50,807 nucleotides of DNA from a virus, in IMG/VR virus record IMGVR_UViG_3300033388_007794, positions 1 to 50,807 of that record; one strand, written 5' to 3'. A program made the translations under genes and the position numbers. This document shows positions 24,183 through 30,706 of this stretch, one piece after another (within the stretch, counting starts at the first letter, position 1; each line of letters begins with the position of its first letter). Under the pieces are notes generated by a model. It ran no database searches. It was not told the DNA's origin and saw only the letters and a program-made list of their open reading frames with translations.

Positions 24183-24368
24183 TCAACTATCCCCGTTTGC
24201 GTCTTGAGCGCGAGCGAGGACATCGAGTGAATGGTTTTCGGTGCGCTCATGTTGGTGATGAGTGATAATATCAACAAGTTTTAAATCTGGATGTTGGCGT
24301 GCAAAAGCACGTTGCACCCGCTCGACAAATAGTTTATTGATAGAGCTAACGACGTTGGAATTTAACAT
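24183..24368 (-). CDS. Small hypothetical protein, 61 aa
   Basis: ATG at 24368 with GGAGGAG seven bases upstream. Reads MLNSNVVSSINKLFVERVQR and is followed by a His-rich stretch (THHQHERTENH). First gene after the promoter at 24429-24457. No domain recognised. Confidence 0.6.
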   Translation of the reverse strand: MLNSNVVSSINKLFVERVQRAFARQHPDLKLVDIITHHQHERTENHSLDVLARAQDANGDS

Positions 24369-24428
24369 TTTTTTCTCCTCCTTTTCGCGCCCCTTTTTTG
24401 AGGCCGGCGCGGTTTTTTTCTTTTCTTT

Positions 24429-24457
24429 ATTGTATTAGGTATTTCTACACATGTCAA
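24429..24457 (-). promoter_or_regulatory. Strong sigma-A promoter for the accessory cluster
   Basis: TTGACA (24452-24457) and TACAAT (24429-24434) on the minus strand, 17-base spacer. Drives the small genes from 24368 to 22771. A CGCGCC/GGCGCG hairpin follows in the leader. Confidence 0.85.
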
Positions 24458-24520
24458 GCAAATTCCTGCAAGAAAATTAAAGATGAGAAAAAAGTCCTAT
24501 TTTTGCGCGCAAAATAAAAA

Positions 24521-24553
24521 CCCCGGAGGCTGTTGACCTCAGCAACCTCCGGG
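24521..24553 (-). terminator. Strong terminator of the type IV-B operon
   Basis: Minus-strand CCCGGAGG pairs with CCTCCGGG, with partial pairing in the loop, followed by GTTTTTATTTT. It closes the operon after the cysH-like gene. Confidence 0.88.
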
Positions 24554-24575
24554 ATTCTTTTCAAAATAGCACTAT

Positions 24576-25274
24576 CTAAAATTTATCTGTGAAAACATGC
24601 CGGAACCGCCACATCAGCACGCCGTCCAGATTGCTTGCTCCCAGTTTATCGAATTCTGGGTCGAAGAAGGTTGTCAGCCTCGTTTTATCCCACCCCACCA
24701 CAGGGGCGTAGAGATCATAGACACTGGCATAAGGGAGATTGTTGCTAAAGATATGCGCCCATACGTCCTTCCAGGACCAGTCCGCTATGGGCCAGCACTC
24801 AAGGATCACGCCAATGCTCTGCTCTCTATTTATGCGTCTCCTGCGCTTCAAAGACTCCTCTCGCCGCAGGCCGACAAAGGCCAGGTCATAACCTTCTTCT
24901 TTCAACTTGGGCACTAGTTTGCCGAGATATTCCCTGCCCAGGACGTTTACCGCCCTGCGCCCAAGCCGTTTATACTCGGGGCTGGTCTCCACACGGATAT
25001 TCTTTGCGCCGATTTTTTTGGCATTATTTATAAATTCAGCTTCCAGCCAGCGCGGGATGTAGTAGGGGCCATAATCCCAGTGAAGAACCAGCACATTCGG
25101 CTTCTGTTCCATCACCAGGTGCAGAACGCAGGTAGAGTCTTTTCCGCCAGAAAAGGCTACGTAAGGTTTCTTATTTCTCTGCAACGCCTTCCTGATTATA
25201 TCCCGTGACTCCTCGACTTTTTTCTTGTGCTCATCCATTTCTGCCCATTTGCGAAGGACTTCTTTCCAACCCAT
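24576..25274 (-). CDS. cysH: CysH-like PAPS reductase-family protein (type IV-B accessory)
   Basis: A 232-residue PP-loop ATPase-fold protein. SGGKDST at 42-48 is the PP-loop, and GLRREESLKRRRR is the second conserved block. It lacks the ECGxH cysteine end of true PAPS reductases, so it is probably not an assimilatory enzyme. CysH-like genes next to csf1-cas11-csf2-csf3 define type IV-B CRISPR-Cas loci; their role is not known and may involve adenylation or sulfur chemistry on nucleotides. It is last in the operon, 111 bases after csf3, with GGGGGAGG upstream. Confidence 0.9.
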   Translation of the reverse strand: MGWKEVLRKWAEMDEHKKKVEESRDIIRKALQRNKKPYVAFSGGKDSTCVLHLVMEQKPNVLVLHWDYGPYYIPRWLEAEFINNAKKIGAKNIRVETSPEYKRLGRRAVNVLGREYLGKLVPKLKEEGYDLAFVGLRREESLKRRRRINREQSIGVILECWPIADWSWKDVWAHIFSNNLPYASVYDLYAPVVGWDKTRLTTFFDPEFDKLGASNLDGVLMWRFRHVFTDKF

Positions 25275-25298
25275 TTTTAGATCGTCCTCCCCCGAGCT

Positions 25299-25385
25299 TT
25301 AATCCAGTATTGGCTCCAGTTTTCTCCTGGGAATCGGTTTTGTGTAGCATTTCATATCTTTCCGGTACGGCGCGTACTGCGAACA
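25299..25385 (-). other. Open 28-codon extension directly after the csf3 stop
   Basis: In frame with csf3, the codons after its TAG read CSQYAPYRKDMKCY, then TKPIPRRKLEPILD, before TAA at 25299. The stretch looks protein-like and has an internal ATG. It could be the true csf3 end cut by a nonsense change, a read-through product or a tiny gene. It fills the gap between csf3 and cysH. Confidence 0.4.
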
Positions 25386-26129
25386 CTAACACTTGAGCTT
25401 ACACCTCGCCCCCGGAGGCACGCATAGGGCGACATTGCGTGGCTCCCAATATGGCCCTTTGTATGCAATGTAAGTGGCGTCGTCATATTCTTCGCACATC
25501 GACACGGGGATCGGCCTCATAGCAATGCCGTTAGCTACTAGAGACCAATCCTCTTCCATCTCCTCAAAAACTATGTTCTTAATCGCGCCGAAGCCAATTC
25601 TATTGTCGTTCCCCAAGCTCACGAGATAACTCCTAATAAGGCGTTCTATCAGCTTCATGTCGCCATTCACGTAGAAGATAATTTCTTTCGCGGGAATATA
25701 GACTTCCTTCATGGCATATGCGCGGAAGTGGCCAGATCCAATCCTGATCTTCTTCTGCCTCAAGTTCCCCGCCCAACGTTCCTCAAAGCGTTTGTAGATC
25801 TGGGTCAGATGTATACTGTGCGGCGAGAATAAGCTCACACTGCAGTGGTATATCTCGCCCGTCTTTTTGATTGGCAACAGTCTTCTATTACCTACTTGCT
25901 CAAGGTATGGAGTCAGATTCAGCTTTTTCGGTAGCACAAAAAAATCTTGTCCAAAGGTGTCCATCATGATCAGGTGCCCCAGCAGGCCATCGAAGTTAAT
26001 CCAGGGAGTAGTAACACATACTGGAGTGCGTAACTTAAATGTGATCTTGAAAGGAATAAATCTATTCCACCGCAAGGGCGGAGCAAGGCTCGCTACGTGC
26101 TGGAAATACTTGATTTCATCCATCATCAT
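25386..26129 (-). CDS. csf3: Type IV CRISPR-Cas subunit Csf3 (Cas5-like)
   Basis: A 247-residue RAMP-like protein that in type IV complexes caps the 5' end of the guide RNA. Recognisable parts are FKITFKLRTPVCVTTPWINFD (first beta strand and loop, about 27-47), a glycine-bearing strand SLGNDNRIGFGAIKN near 175 and the C-terminal YKGPYWEPRNVALC. The start overlaps the csf2 stop as ATGA. It ends in TAG, after which the frame stays open for 28 codons. Assignment also rests on order csf1-cas11-csf2-csf3. Confidence 0.85.
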   Translation of the reverse strand: MMMDEIKYFQHVASLAPPLRWNRFIPFKITFKLRTPVCVTTPWINFDGLLGHLIMMDTFGQDFFVLPKKLNLTPYLEQVGNRRLLPIKKTGEIYHCSVSLFSPHSIHLTQIYKRFEERWAGNLRQKKIRIGSGHFRAYAMKEVYIPAKEIIFYVNGDMKLIERLIRSYLVSLGNDNRIGFGAIKNIVFEEMEEDWSLVANGIAMRPIPVSMCEEYDDATYIAYKGPYWEPRNVALCVPPGARCKLKC

Positions 26130-26962
26130 AGCGTATTTTCCAGCTCCTGCAATAAAACTTTAATGTCGTCCTTCTTCTCCTTCACAAATTCCAGATACAG
26201 GCTGGTGTCGGGTCTGTTTTTGTAGTTCAGCATAACCTTTCCGTCCCCGCTTGAACTTCTGCCACCTACATATGGCATCATCTCGAATAGGTCGAGCACT
26301 CTGCCGAAGCAGCTCTTCTGCAGCTCGTCCGGGAGCTGTAATACAAACCGATGATAGAATTTCGTCCCGGGCACAAAACATTCGTAGTCAACTTTCATCT
26401 GCACCGCCTGCTCGCCTTCTTCCCTTTCCGCCCGTAGATCATCTCTGCGCGTGATGAAGCTCTGGTCGGTGAACACACGTATCGGCTGGGAAGCGCGCTG
26501 GTCGTTTTGGTATTCTGAAGGCAGATAATCTTTATATTCCGCACATATGGGCATCATGTGCTCAACGATGAGAATCCCCTGAATCATCTGGTTCCCTATG
26601 GCACAGCCGAATATGGCGGCGGGGATGATGAGGTTCCTCACTCTTTTCCTGAGTGCCAGGTCTATAACGCCTGTGGCCTCTTCCGTGCTCTCCAGGACGC
26701 CGCCGGAAAACAACGAGTGGTACACCTTTGCGTTGGTGAGTTCATAACCCACTAGGTCCAAAAAATCCTTCATCGCCAGCCTGCGGAGTTTGCCGCGGAT
26801 GCCGTTGCCGGATAGGTAAGGAATCGGGACCTCACCTACGCCGTCCACATATATCGTAATGGTCCGTAATACCGGCGTGGACCCGGTTTTCTCGTCACCA
26901 CCGTGAAAAATCGGCGTCAGCGCTATTACAGTACCCTCAATTTCGAAAAACTTTTTATCCAT
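26126..26962 (-). CDS. csf2: Type IV CRISPR-Cas backbone subunit Csf2 (Cas7-like)
   Basis: A 278-residue Cas7 homologue that forms the filament along the guide RNA. The N-terminus has IEGTVIALTPIFHGGDEKTG and PIPYLSGNGIRGKLRRLAM, typical of RRM-fold RAMP proteins with an insertion loop. Near the C-terminus PYVGGRSSSGDGKVML is the glycine-rich loop. Start ATG overlaps the cas11 stop by eight bases, with GAGGAGG upstream. Length fits Csf2. No catalytic residue for RNA cutting was identified. Confidence 0.9.
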   Translation of the reverse strand: MDKKFFEIEGTVIALTPIFHGGDEKTGSTPVLRTITIYVDGVGEVPIPYLSGNGIRGKLRRLAMKDFLDLVGYELTNAKVYHSLFSGGVLESTEEATGVIDLALRKRVRNLIIPAAIFGCAIGNQMIQGILIVEHMMPICAEYKDYLPSEYQNDQRASQPIRVFTDQSFITRRDDLRAEREEGEQAVQMKVDYECFVPGTKFYHRFVLQLPDELQKSCFGRVLDLFEMMPYVGGRSSSGDGKVMLNYKNRPDTSLYLEFVKEKKDDIKVLLQELENTL

Positions 26963-27368
26963 CCGTCAATACCTCCTCTAAGTTTGAAGGAGCCAACTCA
27001 GAATTATCCTGCTGGCGCTTAGCGGCACGTTTTCTCTCGTCTCTTATCTCCTTTGCCCGCATGATCGCCAACATGGACATAGGGATGTGCTCAGTATACA
27101 GCTTGTTCAGCACTTCTCTCTCGTGCGGGCGCAACTCCTGGATCAACTCCAGCGCTTCCGCAGGCAGAGATTGAAGCCCGAAGTAGTTTGCTAGCTTACT
27201 CACAGCTTCGTATAGCGTAGCTCTACGACTGGCAGCCCTCACGCGATGGTTGAAGATGTCGTGAGGGTTCTTGCTGGTCCGCATCTTGCTCCAGTCGACT
27301 GCGTTGTAGATTATGGCCAGTAGTTTGACGATCTGCTTTTCCCTCTGTTCGCTATCTGCGTGTGACAT
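26955..27368 (-). CDS. cas11: Type IV-B small subunit (Cas11-like)
   Basis: A 137-residue helical protein between csf1 and csf2, the position of the small subunit in type IV-B operons. Start at the ATG 27368, six bases after GGAGGTGA, within the csf1 3' end. It is all-helical and basic (RVRAASRRATLYEAVSKLAN, EIRDERKRAAKRQQ), like other Cas11 proteins, which are too divergent to identify by motif. Assignment is mainly by position. Confidence 0.75.
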   Translation of the reverse strand: MSHADSEQREKQIVKLLAIIYNAVDWSKMRTSKNPHDIFNHRVRAASRRATLYEAVSKLANYFGLQSLPAEALELIQELRPHEREVLNKLYTEHIPMSMLAIMRAKEIRDERKRAAKRQQDNSELAPSNLEEVLTDG

Positions 27369-27984
27369 CAACAATCACCTCCCACAGGGGATCCCCCTTG
27401 TATTTTGCCAGTTCCCGCAAAAAGTCCTGGTGCCCCTGCTGGAACGCCTTCTGCCAGGTCTTAGGTTTGAATTCCCCGGCAAGCAGTTCCGTTTTTCTGA
27501 TGCCGAGTTCCAATGCTCTAGCCACTTTGCTTGTGTATGCTTCCGCCTTATCGCGCTTAAACAGTATGGGCACATCGTACTTTTCGTGGGAGAAGAAGTA
27601 GCGGTTGGGATTGCAGGCTATGCGGTTCAGGCAGGTGAGCCAGGTCTGGCGCTGGCCTTGCTTGGCGATATGGATAAAGAACGGTGGCTCAGGTGGGTCA
27701 AATAAGACATCTGAGGCTTCGTCGTTTTTGAACGTTCGGAAGCCAGCAGGTGAGGCTATCCACGACCGTTTGCGGAAGGTCTGGTCGGAGAACAGAAAAG
27801 CGCACTCAGGGCACATGCAGTTGCCTGCGTACAGGTAGCTCCAGCCGGTGAAGTTGCCGGAGACGCATTTCTTAACCGGAAGCCCGCGCTCTGTTTCCCG
27901 GCAACATACAACGCATACTCCGGCTGTTTCCCCTTCGACCACACTCTTCTTTGTAGCAGTCAATAAAAGCTCGCCCAGATTCAA
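27352..27984 (-). CDS. csf1: Type IV CRISPR-Cas large subunit Csf1 (Cas8-like)
   Basis: A 210-residue zinc-finger protein. C24-C27 and C58-C61 (CVVC, CPEC), with additional cysteines at 28, 40 and 56, make the zinc-binding region of Csf1. Further hallmarks are SDQTFRKRSWIAS and a C-terminal helical half. Csf1 is the compact large subunit of type IV effector complexes. TTG start at 27984 with GAGGGAT upstream; first gene of the operon. It is small like other Csf1 proteins and looks intact. Confidence 0.88.
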   Translation of the reverse strand: MNLGELLLTATKKSVVEGETAGVCVVCCRETERGLPVKKCVSGNFTGWSYLYAGNCMCPECAFLFSDQTFRKRSWIASPAGFRTFKNDEASDVLFDPPEPPFFIHIAKQGQRQTWLTCLNRIACNPNRYFFSHEKYDVPILFKRDKAEAYTSKVARALELGIRKTELLAGEFKPKTWQKAFQQGHQDFLRELAKYKGDPLWEVIVDVTRR

Positions 27985-28039
27985 GTTTCCATCCCTCTTA
28001 AAACCCTCTTAAAAAAAGTTTTCCTATTTCTTATAGATA

Positions 28040-28068
28040 ATTATAACTCTCTCAGGTTCAATAGTCAA
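28040..28068 (-). promoter_or_regulatory. Sigma-A promoter of the type IV-B operon
   Basis: TTGACT (28063-28068) and TATAAT (28040-28045) on the minus strand are 17 bases apart, a near-consensus promoter 56 bases before the csf1 start. It implies expression independent of phage lytic control. Confidence 0.9.
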
Positions 28069-28087
28069 GCCTCAAAAAAACAATACA

Positions 28088-28118
28088 AATAAAAAAGCCC
28101 TGCTCAAAAGAGCAGGGC
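28088..28118 (-). terminator. Strong terminator ending the structural/lysis operon
   Basis: Minus-strand GCCCTGCTC and GAGCAGGGC form a perfect nine-base stem with a TTTT loop, followed by TTTTTTATTTG. It insulates the csf operon from upstream late transcription. Confidence 0.92.
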
Positions 28119-28180
28119 CTCATAACGCCCGCCGTTCGCAACGGCAGCCTAAGTCTACCGGAATGGCGAGGGCATGATAA

Positions 28181-28369
28181 CTATTTTTCCTTTTTCCCAA
28201 ACGTTTGTGGCATCTTCTTGCCGATAAAGAAGGTCAAAATTGCAAAGAACCATGACTTCATGTCTGCATCTAATTGCATGTCCATGAAATACGCTACGAT
28301 GATTGCCCCCAGAATAATCAACCCAAAACCTACCGCCACAATGTCCACAAAATCGGCGTCCTTTAACAT
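28181..28369 (-). CDS. Small membrane protein, possible holin, 62 aa
   Basis: Two hydrophobic segments (FVDIVAVGFGLIILGAIIVAYF and SWFFAILTFFIGKK) and a charged end fit a small holin-like topology. It follows the lysis genes. A competing frame in the same DNA lacks hydrophobic organisation. Holin function is inferred from size, topology and place. Confidence 0.65.
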   Translation of the reverse strand: MLKDADFVDIVAVGFGLIILGAIIVAYFMDMQLDADMKSWFFAILTFFIGKKMPQTFGKKEK

Positions 28370-28482
28370 TCACTTTCACCCACCTTTCTTTTGCGTTTTA
28401 AGCCACGAAAATCACCGGCCTAATACAAAACCATTACCCCACAAAGAACTCCCTCTTAAAATCGAATCTAGCAATTCTGGGG

Positions 28483-29574
28483 CTAATTCGGCCTAATCAG
28501 CCTGGCTTGCCTGCCTTCCCATTTGACCAGGTAGCCCATATTTCCGCCGACGAAGCGGACAGGGACGAGCATTCGACTCTTTTCGGAAATTCTGGCAGGT
28601 TCGTCCATCAAGATTTCCCTGCCATCAACGTCTGCAAGGACGCTGTCAGGGCGCAGGATAATCTCCTTTGCCTGCCTCGGAACTACGGCGTCTGTAGAAG
28701 TCCATGATTCAAAAAAATACCAGCAGACGTCTCCGCCACCGGTCGGGTCGAAATGCGTCAACACGAACTCGTAAGGCAAGTAGGCGTAGCCTCCCTGCCC
28801 CCACTGCGTTCCCCAGGAATTCCGCAGAATGAACGCGTGCTTACTGTCGTCATAGCCGACCAGGGCGACGGCGTGCCCTCCAAGAATGCGTCCCCGGGGA
28901 ATCGGGATGACATAATCCGGAGTTTTAACGTCGAAGAAGTTTTCGCAGACAAGCAAAGCTCCGACGATGGGGCCTTCCCGACTGATTGCTTCTTTCATCA
29001 ATTGGACGGCCCTTTGTCGCTGCTCTGGTGTATCTGTCGGATCTGCCAGCTTTGCGTAGGAAGCTATCACGTAATCTTCGGCGGCCTCGTGGTGAAAAGA
29101 CCTCACTTCGGGAACCTTCGGAGCGGATAGACTCAGCAGTTCTGAATAAGGCAAGCAATCCTCCGAACACACGCCATAATCTTTGAGAACCTTGTACGCG
29201 ACTCTCAAATACGTCCCTTCGCGGTCGGGTATTCCATCTTTCTTTTTGCACATGGCGTAGAGGTAAGCCGCGGACAGCCCGTTTGCCGGGAAGTCTCCTT
29301 GCGAGATTTCCTCGAAGGCTTTGTCCGACCAGGCAACAGCGCACGCCGCGCACGAGCCTCTACTACCCTGGTTGAAGACAGGCGGCAGGTTCGGCCTGTA
29401 ATCAACCTTGTCTGGTAGTGGCGTTTCGGGAGCGCGCGCCTGCAAAACGCGCTCGTACAGGAAGTCCCGCTTGTCCGGCGGGCTGGGCTGACAGGGCAAC
29501 AAAAAATCCCCGTACTGTTGCGGGGATTCTTCTACCGTTTTTCGCAAATTAAGATAATTTTCAAGCTCAATCAA
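28483..29574 (-). CDS. Papain-like (C1A) cysteine peptidase with copper-amine-oxidase-like domain
   Basis: A 363-residue protein. The peptidase core has NQGSRGSCAACA with the catalytic cysteine at 75, GGHAVALVGYDD with the histidine and LRNSWGTQWGQGGYAYLP with the asparagine. The last 60 residues (RMLVPVRFVGGNMGYLVKW) resemble the copper amine oxidase N-terminal-like domain found on secreted proteins of Clostridia. No signal peptide is evident. Following the endolysin, it may help degrade wall peptides or host surface proteins, which is inference. A terminator hairpin lies in its first 25 codons. Confidence 0.85.
   Translation of the reverse strand: MIELENYLNLRKTVEESPQQYGDFLLPCQPSPPDKRDFLYERVLQARAPETPLPDKVDYRPNLPPVFNQGSRGSCAACAVAWSDKAFEEISQGDFPANGLSAAYLYAMCKKKDGIPDREGTYLRVAYKVLKDYGVCSEDCLPYSELLSLSAPKVPEVRSFHHEAAEDYVIASYAKLADPTDTPEQRQRAVQLMKEAISREGPIVGALLVCENFFDVKTPDYVIPIPRGRILGGHAVALVGYDDSKHAFILRNSWGTQWGQGGYAYLPYEFVLTHFDPTGGGDVCWYFFESWTSTDAVVPRQAKEIILRPDSVLADVDGREILMDEPARISEKSRMLVPVRFVGGNMGYLVKWEGRQARLIRPN
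29501..29528 (-). terminator. Terminator hairpin inside the peptidase 5' end
   Basis: Minus-strand AATCCCC and GGGGATT form a seven-base stem with a ten-base loop, followed by TTTTG. It falls about 15-24 codons into the peptidase gene, downstream of the amidase stop, so it could limit peptidase expression or mark a later true start. Confidence 0.5.
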
Positions 29575-30364
29575 TTCTTCTCTTCCCCTCCACTCTATCT
29601 AGTACCCGGTTGATTACCGTTGCAAACTCGCCCCACTGCACAAGCACGCTCGGCTGCCGGGGCGTGTTGATAATGCCGCGCTGGAGCAGGCGGTCGATTT
29701 CCTCTTGAGGATTCCACACGCGCTTCCGCTCCAGGTTCAAAAACACGGCAATGCCTTCGGCAACCTTGCCTGTGAACTCGTCCACAAACGCCCCGTCCCG
29801 CAGTAAAGCAACATCCCTTGCGCTATTCACGAAGCCGCACTCAAGCAAAACGGCAGGCGCAAGAGTGTTGGCAAGCACATAATACCTTGCGAATTTGTGG
29901 CCTCTGTCTTTGAATTGCACTTCGACCTCCTCGTCCCGCAGGTTCTCCACACCGTCAATTACGACTTCCTCAGCCTCGCTTAACGCTGGTGTGATGTGGT
30001 GGTACGCCATCAGGAAAGGCGTAATTGCCTTGTGGATTTCCTGCTGCAATACCCTTGCGCGGTTGGCGTTAGGAAGGACGAAACTCTCAAAGCCGTTTGC
30101 GCCGGCGGGACCGTCATTGATGTGGAAGCTCACGAAGCAGTCGGCACCAGCGCGGTTGGCGATGGAGCATCTGTCGGCCAGGGTAACATAGGAGTCGCTG
30201 ATTCGCGTCATTACAACAGAAACACCCTGATAGTTCCGCACCAGGGCGTCCTGAGTTTTCAGGGCCAGCTTCAAGGCGTATTTTTTCTCGACGATAAAGC
30301 CACACGCGCCTGGGTCGCGGCCCCCGTGTCCGGCGTCTATCGCGACGCAAGAGTTAACGGCCAT
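29567..30364 (-). CDS. N-acetylmuramoyl-L-alanine amidase (endolysin, Amidase_3)
   Basis: A 265-residue zinc amidase. IDAGHGGRDPGACG (9-22) provides the first histidine, FVSFHINDGPAGANGFESF the second and VLLECGFVNSARD the catalytic glutamate. It cleaves between MurNAc and L-Ala of the peptide stem to release phage. The C-terminal 60 residues may bind the wall or a partner. Lies after the XhlA-like gene; overlaps the peptidase start by eight bases. Confidence 0.93.
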   Translation of the reverse strand: MAVNSCVAIDAGHGGRDPGACGFIVEKKYALKLALKTQDALVRNYQGVSVVMTRISDSYVTLADRCSIANRAGADCFVSFHINDGPAGANGFESFVLPNANRARVLQQEIHKAITPFLMAYHHITPALSEAEEVVIDGVENLRDEEVEVQFKDRGHKFARYYVLANTLAPAVLLECGFVNSARDVALLRDGAFVDEFTGKVAEGIAVFLNLERKRVWNPQEEIDRLLQRGIINTPRQPSVLVQWGEFATVINRVLDRVEGKRRID

Positions 30365-30378
30365 TTAAACCACTTCCT

Positions 30379-30594
30379 TCACTTAAATAGCTGCCCGCCT
30401 AGCAACCCTAAAAGGCAGGTGAGAGCCGCAAACAAAAAGCTCGCCCAGTTGGGCAAGCGGTTTGCGATTCTATCCAGTTTCTTGTATAGTTCTTTGAACT
30501 CCTCCCGATTTTCCTCCACGTGGCCGTTGAAGTCTTTCCTGAGACGGCAGATCTGCTCGCCGTGCTTGGCGAGTTCGATTTCGGTTGTGGACAA
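30379..30594 (-). CDS. XhlA-like holin-associated protein
   Basis: A 71-residue protein with a coiled-coil N-terminus (DFNGHVEENREEFKELYKKL) and a C-terminal membrane span (ASFLFAALTCLLGLLGG), as in the haemolysin XhlA family encoded in PBSX-type lysis cassettes. TTG start with GGGAGGTGGGAG upstream. Next to the amidase. Confidence 0.82.
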   Translation of the reverse strand: MSTTEIELAKHGEQICRLRKDFNGHVEENREEFKELYKKLDRIANRLPNWASFLFAALTCLLGLLGGQLFK

Positions 30595-30610
30595 TGGCTC
30601 CCACCTCCCA

Positions 30611-30636
30611 GAAAATTAAAACCGCCGGAAAGGCGG
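30611..30636 (-). terminator. Terminator before the XhlA-like gene
   Basis: Minus-strand CCGCC and GGCGG with a five-base loop, followed by TTTTAATTT. It may separate tail from lysis transcripts. Confidence 0.55.
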
Positions 30637-30647
30637 ACGTTGCATAA

Positions 30648-30676
30648 TTTACTGGACAAAAATTCCATGGTAAAAT
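30648..30676 (+). promoter_or_regulatory. Promoter of the plus-strand moron at 30707
   Basis: TTTACT (30648-30653) and TAAAAT (30671-30676) with a 17-base spacer, followed by AGAGGAGG before the ATG at 30707. Confidence 0.65.
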
Positions 30677-30706
30677 GGTTAAAACTTATTAAGAGGAGGT
30701 CTCTTT

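Noticed and set aside
24576-27984. Type III (Csm/Cmr) or type I remnant
   Set aside because: No Cas10, Cas3 or Cas6; the zinc-finger first gene, small helical second gene and terminal cysH fit type IV-B better.
28155-28379. Alternative 74-codon minus-strand frame
   Set aside because: It overlaps the 28181-28369 frame, which has clear hydrophobic segments, and lacks any protein-like pattern itself.
30114-30350. Arginine-rich minus-strand frame in the amidase region
   Set aside because: Out-of-frame product inside the amidase gene, with no start signal.
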